Of a DNA stretch of 64,000 nt, positions 44,901 to 50,932 are shown piece by piece. Under the pieces are notes generated by a model. That model did not search any database. It worked only from the letters and a program-made list of their open reading frames with translations, and was not told where the DNA came from. The stretch's first letter is position 1; every line of letters starts with the position of its first letter. Position numbers and translations under genes: made by a program. The DNA is from Adiantum capillus-veneris. Taxonomy: Eukaryota > Streptophyta > Polypodiopsida > Polypodiales > Pteridaceae. Location: positions 2,267,312 through 2,331,311 of the forward strand of contig CM043945.1 in NCBI GenBank assembly GCA_014529385.2, written 5' to 3'.

Positions 44901-46305
44901 CAGGTAGTCTGTACTATGTTGAGTGCTCCCTTTAGGAAGGTTGACCTTTACCGTTGCTTTGGGTCCAAAATCACCAGGAGAGAGCTTCTTGCCCTGATCT
45001 TTCGATGACGCTTCTAGCACAGAGTATCTAAACATGAACCCACCCGTTTATTGAGACTATTCCAGAGAACAAACCCACGAAACTACTCCACAAAGAGACA
45101 ATGTAAATTTTCTTAGCTTACCTGATTCCCAGCTGCAATGCTGTCACTAGATTGTAGCTTCTGTGGCTTTCATCAACCACCTGGCCGGGTTTTTCTTCAT
45201 GTCTTGTAGACAACATATCAAAGTCACTCTTTCTTGGACTGATAATATCTACAGCTTGCTCTCTACAAAAGGCGCTTGATCTTCTCTTGTCCAAGGGCTT
45301 GTATGCATTGATTGTGTCTTCAAATTTCAGCAGACTTATGGTGCTGTCCATTTTCTGAAGTCTCTCCAGTATCAAAAGGCTTTCTTGCTCTTTGTCAGGA
45401 GAAGCAACTGCTGTGAGAGTATGAGGCTGTGCCGACATTACTGAATTCTTCAGGTAGTCATGACAAGAGTGGCAATCTTCTTCTGCAGCCGTAGCACTCT
45501 TCGAATCAGACTTACTCTGTTTTAAGCTGTTGATGGGTGCGTCCCCAATGACAGAAGTCGTTTGAAAACTCATGCATGCAGCGGGCATGCTAGCATCATC
45601 TGCACTCTTTCTTCCAGGTGAGAAATACCTACCAGGCCCAACCTTCAGACCTTCCTTCCAAGTACCCATGTATACACTACCATCTGCCCATGTATAGACA
45701 CCATGGCCATCTGCCAAACCATTCAGCCATTGTCCATCATAACTATCTCCGCCTGCCCATGTGAGAACCCCTATTCCAGACATCAAACCCTTTCTCCATT
45801 CCCCACAATATTCGCTGCCATCGTTCCAAAGATAGTGTCCTTGCCCTTCGGGCATGTCCCACTTCCATGAGCCCTCGTACACATCCCCAGTCACATACTT
45901 TTTTTCCCCAAAGCCATGTTTCTTATTTAGAATCCAGTTCCCATCATACACTGTCCCATCTGCACCTGTATATGTACCCACCCCATGCAGATTGCCATCC
46001 AAGACCTCACCTTTGTAGCATGCATCAGAGGACCATAGCATTTTGCACGTACCACCTGGGCACTGAAATTTTACGCAGCATTCCGAATACTGATCCGTCA
46101 AAAATTCAACATCACTTAATCTGTGATTACCAGAGTCTTGCTTGTCAGCAGGCTCTTGCAATGCAGCAGAACCTTTCTTACTCCCAAGAGACAATGGCTG
46201 AAACAGAGCTCCTTGTTGTATTTGTAGGTAGCCACAATGGTCATCATCCTCATCATCTGCGTGGGCAACAGGCCCAGACATGCAGAAAAGGCCGCCAGGT
46301 GCCAT
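20934..46305 (-). CDS. PIP5K: Phosphatidylinositol-4-phosphate 5-kinase with MORN repeats (six exons seen; frameshift in exon 4)
   Basis: The enzyme phosphorylates PtdIns4P to PtdIns(4,5)P2 at the plasma membrane. Six exons on the minus strand can be joined with GT/AG sites: 46,305-45,122, 45,027-44,854, 44,367-44,202, 22,236-22,125, 21,975-21,788 and 21,158-about 20,934. The order is six MORN repeats, linker, then kinase core: PGKSG and FMIKTLRK (ATP site), VVMGNVF, YDLKGSS and [10 protein letters not shown] (catalytic Asp). Intron 3 is 21,965 bp and full of transposons. Exon 4 has one extra base, which shifts the frame and gives an early stop in exon 5. It is either an assembly error or a dead gene. 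C-terminal exons are not identified; they may be lost or lie left of the window. Confidence 0.9.
21788..21975 (-). CDS. PIP5K: PIP5K exon 5: DLKGS motif
   Basis: The acceptor TAGCAG precedes GTTCGAGTTG at 21,975. It encodes [10 protein letters not shown], then [13 protein letters not shown] and [26 protein letters not shown] is diagnostic of phosphatidylinositol phosphate kinases. The donor is GGA|GTGAGT at 21,788, phase 2. Confidence 0.93.
22125..22236 (-). CDS. PIP5K: PIP5K exon 4, with one-base insertion
   Basis: The acceptor CATGTAG precedes ACATTTCTC at 22,236. The first part reads [17 protein letters not shown] and NTLLTKFFG, matching the family's VLLRMLPxYYxHVxxYENTLITKFFG. After FFG the expected [11 protein letters not shown] continues in the next frame, because the C-run at 22,158-22,161 (plus strand) has four bases where three are needed. 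The exon is 112 bp instead of 111 and ends CAAAAG|GTAAG at 22,125. The neighbouring 149-bp intron is ordinary. Confidence 0.9.
22285..22367 (+). repeat. (TC)n microsatellite in PIP5K intron 3
   Basis: A TC tract of 83 bp, followed after 16 bp by a LINE RT fragment. Confidence 0.97.
22384..22556 (+). mobile_element. LINE A/B-family RT fragment
   Basis: This segment encodes [20 protein letters not shown] and continues to the GHVRTPEGL point, closely matching LINE B at 12,610-12,775. Both ends are abrupt. It again sits beside a (TC)n tract. Confidence 0.88.
22557..22956. other. No gene recognised
   Basis: AT-rich intronic DNA with no convincing ORF. It could include the far end of the gypsy copy that follows. 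Confidence 0.4.
22957..24023 (-). pseudogene. Ty3/gypsy gag, copy G1, frameshifted
   Basis: The minus-strand frame at 24,023-23,337 is Gln/Lys/Ser-rich ([32 protein letters not shown], a long Ser-Asp tract). It is followed in another frame by [16 protein letters not shown] and [17 protein letters not shown]. These match copy G2 at 40,500-40,590. This is a capsid/nucleocapsid precursor of a gypsy-type element. It is cut off at the left and lacks the downstream Gag core (ARTWW) seen in G2. The start codon is probably within MAPHKDQST near 23,923. Confidence 0.75.
23982..23993 (-). promoter_or_regulatory. Primer-binding site of G1 (one mismatch)
   Basis: The minus strand reads TGGTATGAGAGC, one base off the initiator-tRNA-Met primer site TGGTATCAGAGC. 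It is preceded by the LTR end CTGTTACA. Confidence 0.75.
24052..25586 (+). mobile_element. 5' LTR of a plus-strand Ty3/gypsy element (start uncertain)
   Basis: The right end is defined by AAATGTTACA immediately before the primer-binding site at 25,588. The left end is a guess at TGTTAAAC (24,052). The segment holds the CCAAT-pair array at 24,470-24,793 and two copies of GGGACACATGTCAG (near 24,417 and 24,726). No second LTR was seen in the window. Confidence 0.55.
24470..24793 (+). promoter_or_regulatory. Array of four ATTGG...CCAATGAG pairs
   Basis: ATTGG and CCAAT occur in facing pairs at 24,470/24,492, 24,583/24,605, 24,645/24,667 and 24,768/24,789, separated by 17, 17, 17 and 16 bases. 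CCAAT is followed by GAG each time. A fifth, unpaired CCAATGAG is at 24,553. CCAAT boxes bind NF-Y-type factors; the function here is an inference. Confidence 0.6.
25588..25599 (+). promoter_or_regulatory. Primer-binding site (initiator tRNA-Met)
   Basis: TGGTATCAGAGC, the standard plant LTR-retrotransposon primer site, just after an LTR ending TTACA. Confidence 0.92.
26005..26822 (+). pseudogene. Ty3/gypsy gag N-terminal part, truncated
   Basis: The frame opens [17 protein letters not shown] and contains [20 protein letters not shown], a long Arg/Lys/Ser/Pro-rich stretch with two similar KKxRKRxPSSPSSS blocks, and [19 protein letters not shown]. The last block corresponds to [16 protein letters not shown] of the minus-strand gag copies. 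The frame ends where the palindromic sequence at 26,816 begins. It lies 405 bp after the primer site, as expected for gag. The capsid core is missing. Confidence 0.8.
26816..26947. repeat. 132-bp palindromic unit with perfect 23-bp arms
   Basis: AAGACTGGCGCCCCTTTCGG at 26,816 returns as its reverse complement ending at 26,947. The interior continues imperfectly palindromic (AAAGTACAA ... TTGTACTTT). The left half recurs at 41,491-41,550. It may be a MITE, or two inverted scraps of an LTR. It interrupts the gag frame. Confidence 0.8.
26948..28416. other. Decayed repeat DNA, no gene recognised
   Basis: Contains repeated GAAACGTTT-type words (27,540-27,790) shared with 15,060-15,170 and an 81-codon ORF at 27,722 without recognisable motifs. 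The rest is unassigned. Confidence 0.45.
28149..28355 (+). repeat. Two-unit tandem duplication, ~104-bp period
   Basis: GAAGAAAAA...AGATTA...GCAAAAAAGGGGGAC...AAACTGACCG...AATGGGAGG occurs twice in succession, with point differences and small indels. Confidence 0.8.
28417..28462 (+). repeat. (TC)n microsatellite
   Basis: A TC tract, followed by the last ~25 bp of another R1 unit (CCTACGACGTTAAAACTC). Confidence 0.95.
28492..28702 (+). mobile_element. SINE-like repeat R1, copy 2
   Basis: Closely matches copy 1 at 14,703-14,905, beginning CAGGTGTGTGTG and ending with GGTCTC (28,646), hairpin GGGA-TAGT-TTCC (28,654-28,665), ACGTTAA (28,670) and a (CTT)n tail. A partial R1 3' end sits just before it at 28,463-28,491, so R1 units are locally in tandem. 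Confidence 0.65.
28703..28742 (+). repeat. (TC)n tract abutting the 5' end of LINE D
   Basis: The R1 tail passes into (TC)n; LINE D begins immediately after it. Confidence 0.95.
28764..29570 (+). CDS. LINE D ORF1, 268 aa, L1-ORF1p-like RNA-binding protein
   Basis: Likely an RNA chaperone that coats the element RNA. Residues ~45-110 are a heptad-rich coiled coil ([20 protein letters not shown]). Residues ~150-245 carry an RRM-like Transposase_22-type domain with [28 protein letters not shown] and [16 protein letters not shown]. The start is the first ATG, 22 bp after the (TC)n. The frame is intact and ends in TGA at 29,568-29,570, in the same frame as ORF2. The RNA-binding role is from family knowledge. 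Confidence 0.88.
   Translation: MGPKPIQQATPPKPDIMEGNTPPCSLRDIWGLISSMHTTIMKQSDEIKDLALKNQELEHKLQMQDLRVRHQEEKMQELQGALDKHTATMQDTLATHDEKIAQMNVSENVGSWKDALTNTPMPQTSSMNRDMYANEDDKEYTEQEKRKMNIVIRGIPESDNKKVITLNTDITEMISANFGMHDVVVYGAHRVGKKKPEANRAIVCTLLDARKRAIILDNAHIYLKDSALYISEDRTPNQQKTRREAYEACMNKKTAQADTKGEAKEETK
29568..29606 (+). promoter_or_regulatory. In-frame UGA-CAA junction before an AUG-less ORF2
   Basis: After TGA (29,568-29,570) the same frame continues CAA TGC GAG ACC CAT GGG TTC ... GTG ACA AGC TGG AAT TGC, leading directly into endonuclease motif I (SWNCRG). No in-frame ATG lies between the stop and that motif. TGCGAGACC-ATGGG is shared with the LINE A junction. Readthrough of UGA is the simplest way to make ORF2; a GTG start at 29,604 is another. 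Confidence 0.55.
29571..33061 (+). pseudogene. LINE D ORF2 (endonuclease-reverse transcriptase), frameshifted
   Basis: Endonuclease: [10 protein letters not shown] at 29,607, [17 protein letters not shown] near 30,035, MSVIDYVLI near 30,290. [13 protein letters not shown] near 31,412, [14 protein letters not shown] near 31,585, [11 protein letters not shown] near 31,710. C-terminal zinc knuckle [21 protein letters not shown] near 32,740. Breaks occur near 30,186 (a local insertion/duplication of AACTAATCGCCGTCAATGGA), near 30,700, near 31,100, near 31,970 and in an A-run near 32,365. It ends at TAA 33,059-33,061, which is part of the conserved ACGTTAA. Confidence 0.88.
33032..33047 (+). promoter_or_regulatory. 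Conserved 3'-end hairpin of LINE D
   Basis: GGGTC-ATTTCT-GGCCC forms the same stem as in LINEs A-C, but the closing A-T pair is replaced by G-C. It is preceded by GGTCCC and followed by ACGTTAA, and lies within the last codons of ORF2. Confidence 0.65.
33084..33112 (+). repeat. (TC)n(AC)n at the LINE D 3' end
   Basis: A short TC tract after the (AAATC)4 tail, changing to (CA)n. Confidence 0.95.
33135..33523 (+). pseudogene. LINE A-family ORF1 fragment
   Basis: The frame at 33,157-33,528 contains [36 protein letters not shown] and YRDGRVVM, the same C-terminal ORF1 block as LINE A at 890-1,055. It begins about 22 bp after the (TC)n(AC)n. It stops where a gypsy LTR edge begins (TGTAACAG at 33,524), which supplies the stop codon. 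Confidence 0.85.
33524..33552 (-). mobile_element. 29-bp remnant of a G-family gypsy LTR edge
   Basis: From GTAACAGACTTGGACACTCC onward, this is identical to the LTR edge at 41,361 for 32 bases. It suggests that the tandem LTR element to its right inserted into, or recombined with, a G-family element. Confidence 0.6.
33553..34998 (+). pseudogene. Asp/His-rich gag-like ORF, copy 1, broken
   Basis: The frame includes [19 protein letters not shown] near 33,616, a charged helical stretch, then an unusual repeat of His-Asp-Asp/Asn-Leu units ([19 protein letters not shown]) at about 33,905-34,090. A less charged domain follows ([20 protein letters not shown]). A 2-base deletion near 34,370 and a TAG at 34,659-34,661 break this copy; copy 2 lacks both. 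The function is not recognised. It is related to copy 2 at 36,775-38,289. Confidence 0.75.
35010..36305 (+). repeat. LTR, copy 1 (1,296 bp)
   Basis: Starts TGTCACGTGACACATCCC after the purine tract AAAAGGATGGGA and ends CACCTAACA before the primer site. The beginning TGT and end ACA are complementary. It differs from copy 2 (38,301-39,595) by a few dozen scattered changes. Confidence 0.93.
36307..36318 (+). promoter_or_regulatory. Primer-binding site (initiator tRNA-Met)
   Basis: TGGTATCAGAGC one base after the LTR end. Confidence 0.95.
36775..38289 (+). pseudogene. Asp/His-rich gag-like ORF, copy 2, two nonsense codons
   Basis: The likely start is ATG 36,775 ([11 protein letters not shown], resembling the MxTRSG start of many plant gypsy Gags). 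The frame is stopped by TGA near 36,856 and TAA at 37,084-37,086, then stays open for 398 codons to 38,289. It contains the His/Asp-rich repeat at 37,195-37,385 and ends EFGTITSL. Copy 1 does not share these two stops, so the master element encoded a protein of about 500 residues. There is no zinc knuckle or enzymatic motif. Its role is unknown beyond a presumed structural one. Confidence 0.75.
38290..38300 (+). promoter_or_regulatory. Polypurine tract
   Basis: AAAAGGAGGGGA immediately before the second LTR, the expected plus-strand priming site. Confidence 0.88.
38301..39595 (+). repeat. LTR, copy 2 (1,295 bp)
   Basis: Same boundaries as copy 1 (TGTCACGTGAC to CACCTAACA). Immediately to its right is minus-strand gypsy gag sequence (CGCAATGTGG). 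Confidence 0.93.
39596..41300 (-). pseudogene. Ty3/gypsy gag, copy G2, degraded
   Basis: Reading leftward: a start-like ATGGCTTCAGGC near 41,290, an acidic N-terminus with MERQRLIGD, Ser-rich text near 40,800, then [19 protein letters not shown] and [20 protein letters not shown] at 40,560-40,340 (retrotransposon gag core). [18 protein letters not shown] follows near 40,010, and finally a zinc knuckle [12 protein letters not shown] near 39,745-39,710. Frames shift several times and stops are present. Pol is missing, apparently removed or displaced by the tandem LTR element at 39,595. It has the same family as G1. Confidence 0.85.
41347..41358 (-). promoter_or_regulatory. Primer-binding site of G2 (initiator tRNA-Met)
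   Basis: The minus strand reads TGGTATCAGAGC, preceded by CTGTTAC, the end of the minus-strand 5' LTR. Confidence 0.92.
41361..41700 (-). mobile_element. Partial 5' LTR of gypsy copy G2 (right limit uncertain)
   Basis: Begins at the primer-site side with GTAACAGACTTGGACACTCC. It includes the block GACTGACGCCCCTTTCGGTA at 41,493, shared with the palindrome at 26,816. A (TC)n tract follows at 41,711. I could not define the far end. Confidence 0.55.
41711..41785 (+). repeat. (CT)n microsatellite
   Basis: Uninterrupted CT repeat of 75 bp. Confidence 0.97.
41900..41968 (+). repeat. (TC)n microsatellite upstream of LINE C
   Basis: Uninterrupted TC repeat of 69 bp. The stretch between this and the previous tract repeats AATAAAGCA... 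words. Confidence 0.97.
41969..42212. other. No gene recognised
   Basis: Contains two GCCACGTCA words (near 42,023 and 42,090). No ORF or family match seen. Confidence 0.45.
42213..43975 (+). mobile_element. LINE C, internally deleted copy of the LINE A/B family
   Basis: It starts near GCATGACGGTGCG, the ORF1/ORF2 junction word, followed by endonuclease fragments: [19 protein letters not shown] near 42,420 and [11 protein letters not shown] near 42,565. A local duplication affects 42,305-42,470. The RT is deleted between about 42,900 and 42,930. C-terminal ORF2 text then resumes ([13 protein letters not shown] near 43,170). The 3' end has the hairpin AGGTCATTTTGGCCT at 43,928-43,942, CGTTAATA and a short CATTTC tail plus (TC)4. 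Confidence 0.88.
42587..42675 (+). repeat. Small insertion in LINE C flanked by 9-bp direct repeats
   Basis: GACTTTAAT at 42,587 recurs at 42,667. Between them are 71 bp (AT-rich start, then CTACATGAATCCAGG...) absent from LINEs A and B. Removing one repeat and the insert restores the endonuclease LLGDFNAR coding text. Confidence 0.8.
44202..44367 (-). CDS. PIP5K: PIP5K exon 3: ATP-binding lobe
   Basis: The acceptor CTGCAG precedes GCAATTGCG at 44,367. The exon encodes [18 protein letters not shown], then [20 protein letters not shown], including the glycine-rich loop and the ATP-binding lysine (MIKT). I chose the donor AAA|GTGAGG at 44,202 rather than the GTATTA five bases later, because only this joins in phase 0 to exon 4 with the family's exact residue count. 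Confidence 0.92.
44854..45027 (-). CDS. PIP5K: PIP5K exon 2: start of kinase domain
   Basis: The acceptor TTTAG precedes ATACTCTGTG at 45,027. The junction restores GIRYSV as in family members. The exon ends [13 protein letters not shown], matching the family's DFKWKDYCPMVFR, at donor AG|GTTTGT. It has 58 codons, phase 2 to phase 2. The intron before it is 94 bp. Confidence 0.92.
45122..46305 (-). CDS. PIP5K: PIP5K exon 1: N-terminus, six MORN repeats, linker
   Basis: Start ATG at 46,305-46,303 ([11 protein letters not shown]). An in-frame TAA 33 bp upstream supports it as the first ATG. Six MORN repeats occupy about residues 95-235, each with the YxGxW...GxGxYxWxDGxxY pattern, for example [18 protein letters not shown] and [19 protein letters not shown] Ser-rich linker follows, then [17 protein letters not shown], the family's entry to the kinase domain. 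The donor is AG|GTAAGC at 45,122/45,121, phase 2. Plant PIP5Ks often have seven or eight MORN repeats, so this is slightly short. Confidence 0.95.
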
Positions 46306-46532
46306 GAAGCTCTCCTTGATTAGCTGTCGTCCTCCTTAAACAAGAGTGAGCTCAAAGGAAGAAAGAATTCTATCTTTACTCAGTAATATACCATGTTACT
46401 TGAATGTCTACTGCCAAACAGCCAGCACGTTGTCTTGAGACCACGGTTGCCTACAGTATACCATTTAGCTTGATTTTGACACTGTCATCTCCACGCTGGG
46501 TATCAAATTAATTTCATCAGTGTGATCATCAA

Positions 46533-46536
<4 letters not shown>

Positions 46537-46601
<65 letters not shown>

Positions 46602-46650
46602 TGTGTGTTGGGGGGGGGGGGGGGGGGGGGGGGGGGGCGCGCGCGCGCGC
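46537..46650 (+). repeat. Compound simple repeat (CT)n(TG)n(G)28(CG)n
   Basis: Four different simple repeats follow one another without a break, including a 28-base G-run at 46,610-46,637 and an alternating CG stretch. Confidence 0.95.
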
Positions 46651-47237
46651 ATTAGTGAATACGGGACGATAGCAACTTGCAAGAGGCCTCTCTCTTCCCC
46701 TCTCCATTAGTGAATACGGGAAGATAGCAAGAGGCCAATGCGCTAATGATTACCTCATAATTTTCATCATACCGAGCCGTCCACTCTTGTCTTAAAGAAT
46801 CTCTCTCTCAAATGAAGAAATACAGACTACACAGTGACACACACAAACGCAGTGTCACGCACAATCAAGAAATGGGATTATGGGATACAGAAAGAGGCTA
46901 AGAGCATTGCCATTTGCAGCGGCAGGAAGGAAAAGGCTAGTAGTATGAAGGCGGAACCTCCCTACACGTAGAGAGTTGCATGAAACAGTGAATGTGAAAA
47001 TTCCAGCATTAAATGTGAAAGAACGTTACTAGCATGGTACTGTTAGGCTGATATATGTACATGATGTACATTGTACCTCCCCGATTCCCGAATACCAGAG
47101 AGAAGTTGGACATTCTCATTCCGGCATTTAAGTCAACAGAAAGCTCCGCATGCATCGAGATGACAGCCACAGGAGTCAGGACTCGGGACATTTCAAAGCG
47201 CAGTGCACAAACAAATAGACACTCCCCGCCCCTTGTT

Positions 47238-47239
<2 letters not shown>

Positions 47240-47270
<31 letters not shown>
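47240..47270 (+). repeat. 31-nt G homopolymer
   Basis: Uninterrupted G-run followed by TGTGTG. Confidence 0.9.
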
Positions 47271-47271
<1 letters not shown>

Positions 47272-47663
47272 GTGTGCTTTTCCTACAAGGTTTACACACG
47301 TGACACATACGAGTGCTCACTAGAGCAAACAGGAGACCCAATGGCCCCACAGCCTAGGTAATACCGTATCACACACAAAATACAGCTTACAACACTGCTA
47401 ATCCGTTTAAACACAAAAACACAGACATAGACATAGGCACATATCGTTGCACCACCCAATATGGGTGAGCGTCCGCCCATGTGTGTAACATACCCACTCG
47501 CAGTGCCGTACATGTTCCATACGCTCAGGGCCTTCAGCTACTCTAATAACAATTTGTTTTGTTAATCGGGAAAGGAAAACTTTCTCCTAGCTGCTGAATG
47601 CATGTCTTCAAAATGCAGGCCAGAGAATCCTTCAAAGATCAGAGTACAGAAACAACTTCACCA

Positions 47664-47671
<8 letters not shown>

Positions 47672-47721
<50 letters not shown>
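47672..47721 (+). repeat. (TC)n(AC)n compound microsatellite
   Basis: A TC tract switching to AC, then GAGCGCGCGCG. Confidence 0.95.
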
Positions 47722-49852
47722 GAGCGCGCGCGACCCAAAAGGCATAGCCGTGGCCGCGTAAACACACACATTGTAAAGAGCAGGGACAAGGAAGAGACAG
47801 GTACATGAATGAGGGCGGGAGGTAGGCTCACATGTTTTCTGTTGTGATGGGATGCATATCGTCTTTAACTGCAGCAGCAGGAGGTTGCAGCCCATGCCCA
47901 TGCCCACTCTTGCAAGTTTCTTTGTGTCTAATTGCGTGTCCCCTAACTGGCCTTCTCCACCTCATTCCCATCTCGATCTCCATCTCCAAACTCTTTATTT
48001 AAATGCAGAGGTGATCATCGGTATCGAAACGGCTGTTGTGGACAAAACGTTTTCTATCAGTCCTGCTCATTTTAATTCTACCCAGATTTTCGTTTCAAAC
48101 TCAACAAAATAGCAAACAAGACACACATTCGCCTAAAAATAAACCCACAATTAAATGCGCCTCAAATGCAGCAATAATTTGCTTTGTAAACGAATAATTA
48201 CGGTGCAGAGTGCTAGACTGATGCAAGAGAGATGGCCCTACTAGACAAAACAATCGCTTCAATTTAGAAGGCATAGCTTAATTTAGTCACAAAAAACTAA
48301 AGTTGGGCTTGGCCGTCCAAAATTCCAAAATGCAAAGTTGCAAACAAATTTGTGAGCGCCCAAATCGAGAGAATCTTCAAAGCTCTCTCGATCACCGTCT
48401 CTTCTTTTTCATCAAATAAAAACACAACAGCTCGCATTGAGTCTTTTTCGAAAGCAGATTCCATTAGTCCTACAGAAGGGCAGATTGGGGTAATAATTTA
48501 CACACACACGCACGTATCTAATTAGGGGGCCGGGGCTTACTTCGCTCTTATCTGCACGTGGGCAGAAGTGTGTCTCTTTCTTCCCCACATGAAAGCGCAG
48601 GAGTTCAGCAGCAACGAGAGCTACAGTGCCAGATTGATTATGAAAAGTAGGAAGAAAAGGAACCTAAGTTTGAGATTCTTTGAATAGATTTGCGCTTTGT
48701 CATCAGCTGGTGATGGGTACTGCACTTTGCTTGCATTTGGAAATTGGGGACCACAGAGAGTCTGCGGAAGGGAGGGGGTCGAGAGAGAGAGACACCGAGG
48801 GAGAGATTTGTCATCAGCATTATCATAAGGGGGCCAGCTTTGAATTGGCAGCTTGTGACCTATGTCACCATGTTGTGTGTGTGTGTGTGGGGATATGCAC
48901 TGCTCCCTCCAAAAATTTTGAAGTTTCTTGACTTTTTGGTGTTTTCAAGCTTTGCTTGGCTTTTCCTCTGCCTAACTTTTGAGCTTCTCCTCAATTTCCT
49001 GCAAGGCAAAAGACAAAGCTAGCCTTTTTCTAAATATCCCACATTCCACGCACATGGAAATTTTAATCATTGGCATGACTTGTTAATCTCGGAAAAAGAT
49101 CTGGTTTTCTCCAGCTCTAGCTGGGTAGGGCCCAACAAGTTGGCATTTTTGGCTTCATGAGAACCTTTTTTAATCCCCAGTGCCCCATTCCTAAGAGAAG
49201 TTCATGTGAGATCTTCATGCTCCATGGGTTGGATACTTTGCTTTGTTGCAAAGCCATGCGTATGCGCAGATGTGCAAGGCAAAAACAAACGTGGCATTTG
49301 GGCGTCGCTTGACTACAATAATTGGAAATTAAAGGTAATGCATCAAGCAAACTAGCCCGATCTGATTCAATCTGCAGCTGATGATGCGATTGGGCATGCT
49401 GGGAGAGATAATCAACAAATATTATTTATTTATCATGACCACCATCAGCCATGTTTTGATGCTGGAAGGAGATGTAAATTATTGCTTAAAGCTTGCACAT
49501 GACCGCACTGGGGCCTAAATTAAGACTCCACAACTCCATTCAAATAATATATGAGGCAGATTGTGAAGTTTTAGCATCCGCATAGCTTTCAAACTTCATG
49601 CATAAACAAAGCAACAGCTGATCCTCAGCATGACGCCAACTGGAAACTGCCAGGCTTTTTTCCCTTTCAAAGAAATTGCAAAAAGTACAGATCAAATCAT
49701 CAATCATCCAAATTTCCAATGCAACAGATTTATGTAATTACAAAGCTAGTACTATAAAAATGCAGTGCAGTTTGTCGAAGGCTGAGAGTGGGAGGGGAGG
49801 GGAGGGGAGGGAGCCAAGACACGTGGAGGGTGAGGCTTTTTTTCCCAATTTG

Positions 49853-49855
<3 letters not shown>

Positions 49856-49906
<51 letters not shown>
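49856..49906 (+). repeat. (TC)n(GC)n compound microsatellite
   Basis: A TC tract switching to alternating GC near 49,896. Confidence 0.95.
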
Positions 49907-49908
<2 letters not shown>

Positions 49909-50153
49909 TCTCGCAGGCTCGCGTCCTCTAGCAGAAACTGAAGGTCGACCTCTATTCCTGCGTTTCCCCACTGAGCAGGTTGGCATCGAAGGCTGAGTCG
50001 GCAATCCTGTTTGTAGCTGCGTGGGCTCCGTCGAAAGCAAGCAGGGGGCAGAGCAGCGCTCATTGTAGAGGCGAGCTGCAGATGCACCAAGGGGAGGGAG
50101 GTGGGGGAGGCAGGCCGCACGACGAGACAGGGCCAGGACCAGGGCGAGGGAGT

Positions 50154-50156
<3 letters not shown>

Positions 50157-50193
<37 letters not shown>
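50157..50193 (+). repeat. (TC)n microsatellite
   Basis: Short TC tract in GC-rich, G-biased surroundings. Confidence 0.95.
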
Positions 50194-50195
<2 letters not shown>

Positions 50196-50447
50196 CAGGG
50201 AAGAGCTCCTCCAGTCATGCGATGAGCGCGCGGGAGGTGGGGGAAGGGAAGGAGGTGCCTGGCAAGCCGCACGGCGAGACGGGGCAGGAGCAAGGCGAGG
50301 GAGGTGTGTGAGCCGGAGGGGGTCGAGGAGACGGGTGGGGGAGGGAGGTGCGATTTGTTTTTCAAAGGGGGTTGGGAGAGAGAATATTGGGACAGGATCT
50401 CGAAAAAAAACGAATTTCTTTACTAGCGAACCATTAGGAGCCATTAA

Positions 50448-50490
50448 GAGCCGGGTCCCGCTAGGGACTTATAAAATTAGTAGTATAAAT
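50448..50490 (+). repeat. Left terminal inverted repeat of the Harbinger element
   Basis: Starts GAGCCGGGTCCCG and continues ACTTATAAAATTAGTAGTAT; preceded by TAA. Confidence 0.92.
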
Positions 50491-50680
50491 TTAAAAGCCT
50501 TCAAAAGAGGTCACGCTGATTTAGTAAGATTACGCCTAAATACTCGCAATGCAATTCATTTTGCCTTTTTCGCCAGGATTTCGAATAGCCAACGAATCAA
50601 AAGTCGCCAGGGACTGATCGTAGTCGTCACAGCTACCGCCTGACCGCCACTAGCAGGTATTGCTTCAACAGAATCGTGCA

Positions 50681-50699
50681 CTCTCTCTCTCTCTCTATC

Positions 50700-50789
<90 letters not shown>

Positions 50790-50794
50790 TGTGT
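50681..50794 (+). repeat. (TC)n(TG)n compound microsatellite inside Harbinger
   Basis: A TC tract with two TATC interruptions near its start, switching to TG at about 50,773. Confidence 0.95.
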
Positions 50795-50932
50795 CTCTGG
50801 CAGTCTCTGCTTCTACAGAAAGCGCTGATTTTGGTCGCAATCGAAGGTGGTTTCGTTGGTAGCACACTACAAACGCGATGCCAGAGCTCCCCTTCTGCAG
50901 AATTTCACCCCATCAAGACTCACCTCACCAAC

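Larger units (their letters stand above)
46306..50447. other. PIP5K upstream region; no gene recognised
   Basis: Upstream of the PIP5K start. Contains simple repeats (46,537-46,650, 47,240-47,270, 47,672-47,721, 49,856-49,906, 50,157-50,193) and only short ORFs without motifs. The PIP5K promoter and 5' untranslated exons, if any, should lie here, but I cannot place a TATA box or start site with confidence. Confidence 0.4.

Noticed and set aside
45867-46307. 146-codon plus-strand ORF opposite PIP5K exon 1
   Set aside because: It is an antisense shadow of the MORN-repeat exon; no motif of its own.
47852-48112. 86-codon ORF upstream of PIP5K
   Set aside because: No motif, no codon bias that I can judge, and no clear transcription signals.
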